A stretch of DNA of 64,000 nt from JBAZJI01 sp964596325. GTDB lineage: Bacteria > Patescibacteriota > Minisyncoccia > Minisyncoccales > JAGOPM01. Position 1 is the stretch's first letter. The number at the start of each line of letters is the position of its first letter. The translations under genes and the position numbers were made by a program. Shown here piece after piece: positions 33,249 to 44,000 of the stretch. The DNA lies in NCBI GenBank assembly GCA_964596325.1, contig CAZQSQ010000003.1, positions 9,434 to 73,433 on the forward strand. Reading direction: 5' to 3'. The notes under the pieces are model-generated. The model made no database searches and was not told the DNA's origin. It was given only the letters and a program-made list of their open reading frames with translations.

Positions 33249-33360
33249 GTAAAATAGATGCCAAAAAAACACGGGGCGTAAAGGTTTTTTAGAAAAAAAT
33301 ACCCCGCTTCCCAAAAACCTTTGAAATACGCGGTGATTTTTTCCGGAATTTCTATTTTAC
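33249..33360 (-). promoter_or_regulatory. Structured upstream element of nrdD with possible pseudoknot
   Basis: Arms GTAAAATAGA (33249-33258) and TCTATTTTAC (33351-33360) are a perfect 10-bp inverted repeat. Inside, AAAGGTTTTT/AAAAACCTTT (33280-33289 with 33313-33322) forms a second stem whose loop holds CCCCG (33302-33306), complementary to CGGGG at 33272-33276 just outside the stem: an H-type pseudoknot is possible on the minus strand. GCGT/ACGC and CAC/GTG extend the stem as a competing fold. A promoter (TTGACA 33379-33384, TAAAAT 33354-33359, 19-bp spacer) would start transcription inside the outer arm, so that arm may be a DNA-level site instead. Confidence 0.5.
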
Positions 33361-33498
33361 GACCTAAAGGGCAAAAAATGTCAAAAAAATCTTAAAAATT
33401 TAAGAAAATTTTTCTGGTTTTTGCGAACAAATATCCTCAAAATCAAAAATGAATTTTTTAAGTTTTCCACAGGTTAAATTTTGAGGAAAATAAATAAA

Positions 33499-33531
33499 AA
33501 TGGACCACCCTTTTTGAGGGGTGATCCATTA
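33499..33531 (-). terminator. Terminator of the 1470-residue surface protein gene
   Basis: ATGGA(T/C)CACCC ... GGGTGGTCCAT long stem followed by TTTTATTT on the minus strand. Confidence 0.85.
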
Positions 33532-33542
33532 ATACTCTGAGC

Positions 33543-36500
33543 TTAACGGTTATAGTTCACATAAACACACTTTCCGCCTATCACTTGATACTCTGTTTTA
33601 ACCGTAGCATTATCGCATTGGGCGTAACAAGAATTTGGATAAGTTTGCGGCTGGGTAAATCCGGGCGGCACGGCGCAAACCGGCTGATATTGGGCAGTGC
33701 AGACGCATTGTTTGCCCGTTCCCGCAGCAACGCCTTTGCGATAAATCAAATCTACAGGAGCAGTCGAGAAATAATCACCGCTAGTGGACGCAATAGAGGA
33801 AACTTTTGTCGCACCATTTTCGATTTGTGTCCATAAAATACTCTCCAACCTCACGTAATATTTTCCAACGGCTGAAGACATATAAATGGGCTCAAAATTT
33901 ACAATCAAATCGCATTCATTGCCACCAATAGTAGAAACCTTATAAGAATACCCCACCCTTTCGCTGCCGCAACTATATTTGATTTTATCCGAAGAGATGG
34001 TTCCTAATCGCCCTTTAGTCGTTTCATAAATTCCAACCACAAATGCACCGCTTGTCTTGATATAAGCACTGCCGCCTACGGCTTGGATGAAAACTTTAAT
34101 ATTGGCACTGGCCGTATCGCTGGTGCTAAGCGTTGCTGAACCGGGGATCTTGTTGACCCTGGCTACTATCGCCTTATTATACGCCAAGATACCGCTGGCC
34201 ACTGTTCCAGTTTTAATAGCGGCTACAGGCGTTGTTTGGCAAGCGCCGTAACTCTTCAAACTTAAACCGGCCTTCGTGCAATAATATTGGAAGCACTCTT
34301 TTTCATAAGTCTTATTGTCGCTGGCGCAAACCGCAGTTCGTATTCCAAAACTGGATGTAAAAGAAGAATTGGGCGGGCGGGGTGCGGTGGTGATATTGGC
34401 GCATTTGGCGCAAGTTTCGCTGTAAGATTCGTTTTGATTTTTCCAAGCTGTGGAAGTTGGGGCAACATAAACGTCCAATTTCCAATCATCTTCCACGGGA
34501 GCAGTAAAGCAAATCTCCTTGGCTGAATATTGCATGGAGCTGTTGGAAAGCCCAGCGGCCAATTTATAGCAATAAGTGTATCCGCTCCTTATCTGGCCAT
34601 ATTCATAAGACAAATCTCCGGGGTAATCGAATCTCTTACTTCCCTGCACATATCCCGAATGCGTTTTGCTGATTAAATTATCATCAGGGGAAATAATGGA
34701 AAATCCAACCGTAACTCCACTGGCCGCTTGAGCGCTGCTGCCGATTTTAAGAACTTCACCGCGCAACTGAGCTTTATAATAACCCTTTTGCCAGCCGCGT
34801 TGTAACTCTCCATTTTCCAAGGCATTAATATCCGGGCTAATATAAGTTTTATCAGCCGCGGCAGAAATCTTAGCTGGTATACTTGCGGAATAAATCTTGC
34901 CGTCATAAATAGCGAATGGATAGTAACTAAAACTCATACCGGCCAAAATGTCAGGCATTTTGAAATTGAAGGTATAGTCATCTTTACCCAAGGCAATGCC
35001 CTGGCCGGCAATCACAAAATAGGTTTTGCCGCTTTGCTGCACAGGGGCACCGGATAGAGAAATGGCTCCGCCCGCATAGGGGCCGCTTGCCGCAGTTGAA
35101 CCTCTTTGGAAGGCAAAACCAACAACCGGAATAGCGATTGACTCCTTTTCCAAATCAGTCTTGTGCATCATGCCATACATCGTATCACTATCAAGTTTTA
35201 TCGAAGTTGAGAGGGAAACAGCTGTAATTGTAAATGGTCGGACAACATTCTTATAAGCACCAGCCCAAGTTACTCCAAATTCGTCCAAATTCGTCTTGTA
35301 GCCCATTTTTTCTAACTCCAATTCCGGATTTTCTGAGCTTTCCGCTTTCTCCAAAGCGTCGCCAAATTGCGTCTTCACACAAACACTCTTACCGTATGCG
35401 GCCTTCTCTTTGGCGATAGTTATTCCACTGGCTATAAAACCATATTCAGTCGGCTGGGTCGCTGCCCCGGCTTTTTGCAGCCAGGCGATGGCGTTATAAC
35501 AATATTGTGTTCCGGGTTTTAATTCTTTAACAGTATATTCAAAATCGCCGACAGCGGCCATTTTTTGGCTCGGAGTTTCCTTGATGTTCAAGCCTCCAAA
35601 ACTTACATAAGTCTCGCGCTTGGCATATCGCGAATCATCGCCCCAAGGCGGAGTGCCGCCCAGTTTGGTCAATCTTCCTCTTAAAGTGACTGAATTGGTC
35701 GTAATGTTAACCGCTTCAAGGGTTGTAACTTCTGGCGGGGCCACTTGCACGATTGACAGGTCCTCGAATGGTCGGCTCGTAGTGGCTGTAATTACCGAAT
35801 CTTCGCCGATATTGATGCAATTATTGCCAACGCACAAATTAGTTACGTTAACGCAAATTTCCTTGCCATTAATCGTTTTGCAATCCTTGGTCACCTGCTC
35901 AGTAATGTCCTCAATCTTTACACAAACTTCATTATCAGCATTAACTAAATATTGTTCCGCGTAAGCGGTGTTGGAAAGGTACTGATCGCCGGGCTTATAA
36001 TCCCGCATAGCATAAGCGCGCGCAACGAAGCAATGTTCCCCATTCTCGGAAATAATCGCCTCGAAGCTTATTTGGTTCTGATTATCGCCGGGCTTAATAA
36101 ACCAAGTTCCGGGAACATTTTTATTCGCATCAAAAATCTGCACTTGTGAATTAATCGGCGCGCTCGCGGAAATATTTTTAGCTTCGCCTAAAGCTAAAGC
36201 GCCAGTAGGATTCTTGGTCTTATTGTATTGATAAGGGCTGGATAGCAAACGAATAGCCTGCATTGAACCGAAATCCTCCACCTTCATTGCAATCTTGACC
36301 CTGAACCTTTTTTGTTTTTGGTCATAGCCCAATTCTCCGGCCTTAATCTCTGTAACTTCAGCCGGCCCAACGGTAGAAATCTTAAATGGCGCTGTCACAT
36401 CTTTGCCGCGGATAGTATCGCTCGTTTGACATTTGCCGTTCTTCTTAAAATTATAATTGGTAGCTGGGTTTTCCCTTCGGACTTTGCCGATTTCGCAAGC

Positions 36501-37955
36501 CGCAATACAAGGATTTTTGAATTCAGCCGTAGAGGTGGCCACCGCCTTGGTTGTCGTATTGTAGCTGAAAACATCGTAGCAAACCCATTCATCGGTCTCG
36601 GGGCAAGGGCACTCACCCGCTTTGAAAACCTTGGTCTGCCCGTAAATATATTGCTCGTTTTGCGCTTCTATATAAGCATAGCCGCCCGACAAACTAGCCG
36701 ACTTTACTCTAATAGCGGCACGATAAGCGCGCATCTTTCCGGGCAAAAGCGTAGGATCTTCGTAAGTTGCCGTAAATATTTTTGTCGTTTTATCATAACT
36801 GGCGGAAACAAATCCGGAAACATTAACCCTTATCGATCCGGGTAGGCCGCCGGCTTGAGAGCCAAAGCCAACGTTGGTTTGCCCGCTTTGAACACCCCCA
36901 ATTTGCACCCCACCAGCTCCCCCGATTTGGGAACCGCGGGTTTGCGGTTGGCTGGGGTCATAAACAATAAATCCCGGCTCGCCTCCAGTAACAATTTCCG
37001 AAACGCTGCCACGTAAAATATTTTTGCCGTCTTTTACTTCCGGAGACAAAGTGATTGGAGCTGATTGCTTAGTATAATCCTCGCCGCTTCCCGAGGCGGT
37101 CTCGTTGCATGTTTCTGGGCATCTGGTGGTTGCAGGGTTGTACCACTTTCCGCAAACTTCACACCTAAGCCAACCCGGATATGGCGGATTATTATCCGCT
37201 GTCCCGATAGAGCTAGACTTGCAATCAGAAAAACAATTAAGAGTGGTTTCACCGCGCAATGGCTCACATTGAAAATTATAATTGCAGGGATTGGAACCGC
37301 CAGAAATCGACCCACCACCAAGATTTGTTGCACCCGTGCCAGCCATTCCCGGATAAGTTATAGTATTGGCCTTGCAATCCGAAGCGCAATTAAGGGTAGT
37401 TTCGCCGCGCAATGGCTCGCATTGGAAGTTATAATTGCAAGGATTTTGAATCAAAGAACCGCTATTAAGATTTCCNNNNNNNNNNNNNNNNNNNNNNNNN
37501 NNNNNNNNNNNNNNNNNNNNNNNNNNNNNNNNNNNNNNNNNNNNNNNNNNNNNNNNNNNNNNNNNNNNNNNNNNNCCGCCATAACCGGGCAAAGTGGCAC
37601 CTTTGCCGCAATCACTCGGACAGGTGGAATAATATTCCCCTGAGCCGCAAATACCATCACCACAGCGGGAAGTTAAATTCCCCGACAAGGCCACAACACC
37701 CAGAACCGCTGGCTTAACAAAAAGCAAAGGTTTGGCCTGCGGCACATAGGCCGCATCGGGCGTAGTATACGCACCGGCAACTTGCGGACCGGCCATATCT
37801 TTTCGAATGGCAATTTCGTCAGCTAAAACTTGCAAAAATACCGCCCTCTGTTCGGCCGTTAAATTCTCGATCGTTTGGGCAAATAATGGCGTTATCGCTA
37901 TGGCCAAAAGCCCCAAAACGACTGCTACCGCACTGACAATGAATTTTTTTTGCAT
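33543..37955 (-). CDS. Giant secreted cysteine-rich protein with Kazal-like domains (~1470 residues, gapped)
   Basis: A signal peptide (residues 1-26, cleavage near PLFAQ) is followed by cysteine modules CGDGICGSGE...CPSDC and at least two copies of NPCNYNFQCEPLRGETTLNC, the repeat in which the gap 37476-37575 sits. The middle has several Fn3-like domains with the mark LKPGTQYCYNAIA. Three segments (about 450-490, 1175-1240, 1415-1470) follow Kazal inhibitor spacing, the last being clearest (CVCTAQYQPVCAV ... YPNSCYAQC ... GGKC). It should be exported by Sec and stay at or near the surface. Host contact or protection against proteases is inference. Confidence 0.8.
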   Translation of the reverse strand: MQKKFIVSAVAVVLGLLAIAITPLFAQTIENLTAEQRAVFLQVLADEIAIRKDMAGPQVAGAYTTPDAAYVPQAKPLLFVKPAVLGVVALSGNLTSRCGDGICGSGEYYSTCPSDCGKGATLPGYGXXXXXXXXXXXXXXXXXXXXXXXXXXXXXXXXXXGNLNSGSLIQNPCNYNFQCEPLRGETTLNCASDCKANTITYPGMAGTGATNLGGGSISGGSNPCNYNFQCEPLRGETTLNCFSDCKSSSIGTADNNPPYPGWLRCEVCGKWYNPATTRCPETCNETASGSGEDYTKQSAPITLSPEVKDGKNILRGSVSEIVTGGEPGFIVYDPSQPQTRGSQIGGAGGVQIGGVQSGQTNVGFGSQAGGLPGSIRVNVSGFVSASYDKTTKIFTATYEDPTLLPGKMRAYRAAIRVKSASLSGGYAYIEAQNEQYIYGQTKVFKAGECPCPETDEWVCYDVFSYNTTTKAVATSTAEFKNPCIAACEIGKVRRENPATNYNFKKNGKCQTSDTIRGKDVTAPFKISTVGPAEVTEIKAGELGYDQKQKRFRVKIAMKVEDFGSMQAIRLLSSPYQYNKTKNPTGALALGEAKNISASAPINSQVQIFDANKNVPGTWFIKPGDNQNQISFEAIISENGEHCFVARAYAMRDYKPGDQYLSNTAYAEQYLVNADNEVCVKIEDITEQVTKDCKTINGKEICVNVTNLCVGNNCINIGEDSVITATTSRPFEDLSIVQVAPPEVTTLEAVNITTNSVTLRGRLTKLGGTPPWGDDSRYAKRETYVSFGGLNIKETPSQKMAAVGDFEYTVKELKPGTQYCYNAIAWLQKAGAATQPTEYGFIASGITIAKEKAAYGKSVCVKTQFGDALEKAESSENPELELEKMGYKTNLDEFGVTWAGAYKNVVRPFTITAVSLSTSIKLDSDTMYGMMHKTDLEKESIAIPVVGFAFQRGSTAASGPYAGGAISLSGAPVQQSGKTYFVIAGQGIALGKDDYTFNFKMPDILAGMSFSYYPFAIYDGKIYSASIPAKISAAADKTYISPDINALENGELQRGWQKGYYKAQLRGEVLKIGSSAQAASGVTVGFSIISPDDNLISKTHSGYVQGSKRFDYPGDLSYEYGQIRSGYTYCYKLAAGLSNSSMQYSAKEICFTAPVEDDWKLDVYVAPTSTAWKNQNESYSETCAKCANITTAPRPPNSSFTSSFGIRTAVCASDNKTYEKECFQYYCTKAGLSLKSYGACQTTPVAAIKTGTVASGILAYNKAIVARVNKIPGSATLSTSDTASANIKVFIQAVGGSAYIKTSGAFVVGIYETTKGRLGTISSDKIKYSCGSERVGYSYKVSTIGGNECDLIVNFEPIYMSSAVGKYYVRLESILWTQIENGATKVSSIASTSGDYFSTAPVDLIYRKGVAAGTGKQCVCTAQYQPVCAVPPGFTQPQTYPNSCYAQCDNATVKTEYQVIGGKCVYVNYNR
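37476..37575. other. Assembly gap (100 N) inside a repeat-coding stretch
   Basis: Repeat modules with the same coding pattern lie just beyond, which explains the break; the copy number of the NPCNYNFQC module is therefore unknown. Confidence 0.98.
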
Positions 37956-38018
37956 ATTTATTTTGAAAAAATATTTGGTTTTTCAGCCCGCGCCCGAAAA
38001 TCAGGCGCGGAAGAAAAA

Positions 38019-41000
38019 TCAAATCACTTTATTGTTACAACGAGAATTGATGAAACATCTTTGCTTAGTTGAATATTCGCAAGCTTTTTGCGTCAGGAAC
38101 TTTCCCGCATACCGGCAGGTCGAATTACTCAAATAATAAAAGTTCAGCTTCTGTCTTTCCTTTTCTTTATCGGTTGAGGCTGCGGCGATACTAGTATAAC
38201 AAACCGGGTAAGCTTTAAGCGACGAATAATATTTGGCCACGTTCTGCCTACAAGCCGAAGGAGAAGCATATCTTTCCGTAGTCATCTTATAAATACCTTG
38301 CAAACCCTCGCGGACAAAAAACGCATAGCGATTACCCTTGGCCTGACACTCAGCAAGCCCACCAAAGCAATCAGGCAAAGCTTCCACACTCATTTTGGAA
38401 TAATAATCCTTGCATTCGCTTAGAGTAGAAAAATATTTTTCGCTTAGCATGCAGGATTCATTGGTCTTGCTGAAATAATAAAACCTATAAAGCCCGCTAC
38501 TCCTAACCTTGGAAACATTAGGCACAGCCTCCCTACCGCCTTTGGGGAAATTGGAATTGCAGTCGGCGACATCCAAATAACAAGTCTTATTAACTTGCGT
38601 ATCCCAAGCGCGGGAAATTTCGTTCTCGCAGGCCAATTTGCCGTTTTCAAATCCGCTCAAAGCCAAACAGCCGCCATTTTTCCCAGCTGCCGCATCGGGC
38701 TTAATATAGAAAGCGCCCTTGAATTGCGATGAGCCGGCATTTTTACAATCGTTGTCGCAAGTGGCTGAATAAAGCGAATCATAACACTTGTTCAAACCAA
38801 CCAACCCCTTATTGTCGCTTAAAAATTTGTCACATCCGGCCTGAGTATTTTCGTATTTGCTCGGTAAGGCGGCACATTTGGCATCCCCGGATTTCAGACA
38901 GACGCGCATACGGCTCTTACCGCTGATGGCCTCATCGCATTCCGAAAAAGTTTTATAGCAATCCAAATTGGTATCTTTGCGATTATTGGTATCCAAATAC
39001 TGGCGGCATTCAGAAATCGCATCATCCACCTTCCCATAAAATTGTCTAATGGCACCATTGCGATCTCTCTCTTTAACTTGATCACAAATTAGCCCCTCTT
39101 TGGGATCATTGTAAGCAGTCCACAAAACATTTGATTGGCAGGCCTGATTGCACGTTTCCTGATCCTTATAACACTTAGGCAATGCCTTGGGGGCATTTTT
39201 TATTACACTCGCCACGCAAGCTGCCTCGTCGGCGTAAGTATTAGAAGGCGAGCAGCCCTTTTTGGCCGGATCGGCCGGGCAATAATACCAACGGCCGCAA
39301 TGGTCTTTGGCTTCTTGCTCGCTATCGTAGCACTGCCCAATCGGGCCAGAGCCGGATTCATCAACCCTGAGGTTTCTCGTACATTCATAAACATCAGTAT
39401 AGGCCTTGCCGGCTTTAGTCAGCAAAACATTGGTGGCCGTGCCATTACCCGAAGCGCAATAAAAATATCTCTTACAAGCGCTCTCGGCCTCTTGCCTGGT
39501 GTTATAACAATATCCGGTAGTCTTGCCCTTCAAGGCAGACTGATAAGCCAAACCGTCTTGGCAGGAAGTGAGTTTGTAATAATAGCGGGAAGTTTCAGTT
39601 ACATTGCAATTTTGACCGGCACAGGCATTGCGCAAATCGCAATAAAACATTTTTCGACAATCGGAACTTAAGTTCTTCCCGTCAGGATAACAATACTGCC
39701 ACTCACCTCTATAATAAGGGTCATCGGCTGGGGCGCCCTTGGGGGCGAGACTGCCGGCCGCTTTGGGAATCGAATTTTTCACTCCGCTCGGTTTGGGAGT
39801 AGTAAAACATTCCTTAACATAATCGGGCGTTATATTTGTATAGATATCAATAAGGCTCCTCAAATAAGCAATGTTGGCATTTTGGTCATCGTTTTTAATA
39901 CTGCCACTAGAACCAAACCAGAAAACATTGCCATCTTTTTCCGTAACTTTGATGTAATATTTTTGGCCCAACACTTTAGGGTTGCCCTGCTCGGCATATC
40001 GGATAGAGATATTCTTGTAGCAATCAACTTCTAAGTCCTGAGTTTCGGTGCATTGCGCGAAATTAAAATCATTCTTGGTCACCCCATTCCAAAGGAAGTC
40101 AATGCGGGCAACAATCGCCATTTCTGTATCCTCACCGATCGGAACAGCCGTGCCACTAAGCCTATAATTGGCAATGTACCATTTGGAATTATTTACCGTA
40201 TTGGGATTACCCGCCGGATCGTAATAAGCACACATACCGTGCACACATTTACGGCAGCTAGCCACCATCTTGGCACATTTGCCAGCACAAGTCGGGTCAG
40301 CCTTAAAGCAATTACCCTTGCCATACTTTGTTTCGCATTGGGTTAAAGTTGTCGCATCTTCTTGCTGGCACTTAGCGGGGCTGGATTTGTCGCAATAATT
40401 ATAATCAGCTTTCTCCTCTGTCCCGGTGCAAGGTTCGGCAAATTTGAGCTGGGCCGAGGGCATGACGCCCTTAAGAAACGCAATCATCTGGCTCTCGCTA
40501 TCATGGCCTATTGTTTTTAATTCTCCGCCCAAAATTATCTTCACCCAGAATAAGGTCTTGCTTTCCGCGTTGGGTTTATTGGACCGGTAATAATATGTCT
40601 TGTTGTTGAAACAAATTTTTTCCATGACCTCAGGAATAAGGTCGGTGCGCTCGCACTGAGTGCAATTATAGCTCTTGGCATTAGCGCCATCGCAGAGCGA
40701 GGCCACATACATTTCTGCCGCGGTCTTAGCTGTTTCGGCAGAGCCGCCAAAACCCTTTAAGCCGCCGCCGAAATCCCAGTTGGAGAGCCAATATTTGGCG
40801 TTATTAACTTTGGGATTGGGGTAATTGGAAAAATAAATATGCATTCCCTTGTAACAATATTTTTCCTCAGTCGGCTTTTCACAATCCTGCGGGCAAGTTT
40901 GATAATTTTCATTACCGTCACATCTCCCGTTGCCGCAAGCGCAATCAATCGGGCAGTTGCATTTATTTTCCGGATTTTCGCATTTGCCGTCTCCGCATTT

Positions 41001-44000
41001 AGAGCAAAAACCCATGCCGCTACTATATACATCCACGCAAGTTACGCCGTCATAACCGACATTTTGGCCGGTAATTTTTGTTAAACCCGAGCAGCACGCA
41101 CTACCATCCGGATAAATCACTTTACCCTCGGCAACACAAGTCCCGGGAATAACCGAACCGCTGCAATCCTGCGGGCAATTACACTTATCTTCGTATCCTT
41201 CGCATTTGGTATCGCCACATTTAGTGGTTACACAAATACCATTGGTAAAGCCACTATCCACACAGCTCGCATTGCTAGAGAGGCGATATTTGTTGGAAAG
41301 CCAATCAAGATTTTGGCAGCACAAGCCGGGGGAATCAGCATTCTGGTTGGCCGCTTTGCAACCCACGACTTCCTTGCAATCCGTCGGACAATTACACTTA
41401 TCTTCATTACCCTCGCACTTGGCATCACCGCATTTGGTATTTACGCAAATACCATTGGTAAAGCCGCTGTCCACGCAGCTCCCATTGCGGCCAAGACGAT
41501 ATTTGTTGGAAAGCCAAGTCAAACCTGGGCAACAAAGGGTCGCATCCTCGGCATTCTGGCTAACCTTGGTGCATAAGGCACCACAATCTTGTGAACAATT
41601 ACATTTATTTTCCATTGAGTCACAAGAACCATTACCGCACTTGGAACAAATTTTCACGCTAGGATTACCTGCGGTGCAGCTCCCATCATTTTTCAAAACG
41701 GAAGAATCGATTTCTTTGTAACCACCGGTGGTGCAGCAAATATCCCCGCGGTCCTTATAGGCAAACCCGTCTTTAACGCAAACCGACTGGCAAGTATTTT
41801 GGCAAGTGCTGTCATTCAAGTAACAAGTCTTGGCAAAATTCGTGGCAATCTGGCATTCCGCTTCGCTTTGCACTTCTTTGCCAGTCAAAGGATTTTTTAC
41901 AATCTGGCAAAGAGCGTTGGAACAGGCAAAATATTTAGGCGGTTGTGGAGCGATGCGGAAAAAATTTGAAACTTCTGCATCTTTATCGGGCGCGTAATAA
42001 TTCAAACCGCTGGCACCCGTGGCGCGAGCCGCATTCTTATTAACGAATATCTGATAATTGACGGTAGAAAGTTGGCCATCGCGGCTTGTCAGGAAAACCT
42101 GCAATTCGTGCGGATAATTAGCCTCCAAAGGAACCTGCAATCTGAATGGTTCTATATTTATCCTCCAATATGAACCGCTCTGGGCAAAATCATAAGCAAT
42201 GATACTCTTAGAAAATATTGAAGTCCCCATCGTGGCGTCATAAACATCAAGAATAGCAAAGTTCTCCCAAATCTTTCCGGAAAAATCCAAATTAAATCTT
42301 CCGAGATTCTGGGTAGATCCCTGGGCGGTCACTTTGAACCCAGCTACCTGTTTGCGCTGAAGAGGCCCATCCCAAACATTGGAGCTGAAATAATTATTTT
42401 TCAATGAAAGGCTGCTCTCGGGCAGGTGTTCAGTCACCTCGATTTCAACTTTTGCATCAAAGTCTCTTTGGCTGCTGGCAGCTTTGGCCCAAATAGTATG
42501 CTTGCCAAGCTGCGCATTCACTGTCCAGCGGCAAGAGCCTGAGCCATTGGCATCATTGCGCCCGGCGCAAAGCGCCAAACTATTGCTGCCATAATTAAGC
42601 CAACGAGAAATGTAAACCGTTTCTCCCGGCTTGCCATTAATCCAAGTGAAATCGATATTATCGTTAAGTTTCCAATAAGAAGCTGTTGGGCTGGTAATTG
42701 TCAGCTGCTTTAGCGCAGCGCATTTGCTATCGCCATAATCAGAGATTGTGCCGCCGCAATAGGCTACAGAAAAACAATCCACTCCATTATTCATGGCTTT
42801 GCAATTAGCAGCCGTGGTCTTCACGGTTTTGCAAGTTGCGCCAAGACAATAAGAGCGTTCCTGTACCGGATCAAGGGCGGCGCATTTTTGGTCGCCATTA
42901 TACCAAAGCCCGCCGCAATATGGAGCATCAAAACAATCCTGCCAATTATTCTTCTCACGGCAGGCCGTAGCCGTACTGCGGATAGTTACGCAGGAAGCGC
43001 CAGAACAATAAGAACGTTCCTTGACTGTGTCGGTTTGAGACGACAATAAGGTAATAATCTTGCAATCATTCTGGAGGTCAGTACCGGCAGGATTGATACA
43101 TATCTTATACATGCCAGGCGACAAAGTTGTGCTATTGATGGTTCCCGCTACCCAATTGCAGTCAGACTTACCATTAACCATCCATCTCATACAAGCATTG
43201 CCAAGATAAGAATCGTTTAATGAGTAAACATTAATGAAAAACTGGTAATTAGAATTCAGAAACTCCCAAGCAAGATTTATTGTGCTGCCAGTAACCAAAG
43301 AGATGTTGGTAGTGGGATTGGTAAACTTGGGGGTGTTAACTGCGCCACATTTGCTGTCACCATAATCAGAGATTGTGCCGCCGCAATAGGCTACAGAAAA
43401 ACAATCCACTCCATTATTCATGGCTTTGCAATTAGCAGCCGTGGTCTTCACGGTTTTGCAAGTTGCGCCAAGACAATAAGAGCGTTCCTGTACCGGATCA
43501 AGGGCGGCGCATTTTTGGTCGCCATTATACCAAAGCCCGCCGCAATATGGAGCATCAAAACATTCGTTTCCATTATTGCGTGCCCGACAATCGGCGGCCG
43601 TGGTTTTTATAGTAGTGCACTTCCCGGCAGAACAATAAGAGCGTTCCTTGGAAGTGTCTATGGAGGTGCACTTACTATCGCCATAATCAGAGATTGTGCC
43701 GCCGCAATAAGGAACTTCAAAACAGGCATTGCCGTTATTTTCCGCTTTGCATTCTGCAGCAGTTTCTTTTACCGTCCGGCAAACGATACCAGAGCAAAAT
43801 GATCTTACCTTGACTTCGTCAGTCTGGGTGGCGCAGCTCTTGGCAATAAATTCGGCAGAAACAATAGAGGATGCGGCATTGCTAGTCCCTAAACTGGCCT
43901 CCACTTTATATTTTTGGTTTGGCTGGAATATCACTTCGTTGCCATAGGCACTCCCGGCTTTGGCATCAGTATATTTTTGGGAAAGTATCTCCGTACCAAA

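Noticed and set aside
33249..33360. NrdR box upstream of nrdD
   Set aside because: The palindromes do not fit the ACACWATATMTWGTGT pattern of NrdR sites.
39135..39671. Long plus-strand frames opposite the giant genes
   Set aside because: They are antisense shadows of cysteine-rich coding sequence, with no ribosome-binding sites.
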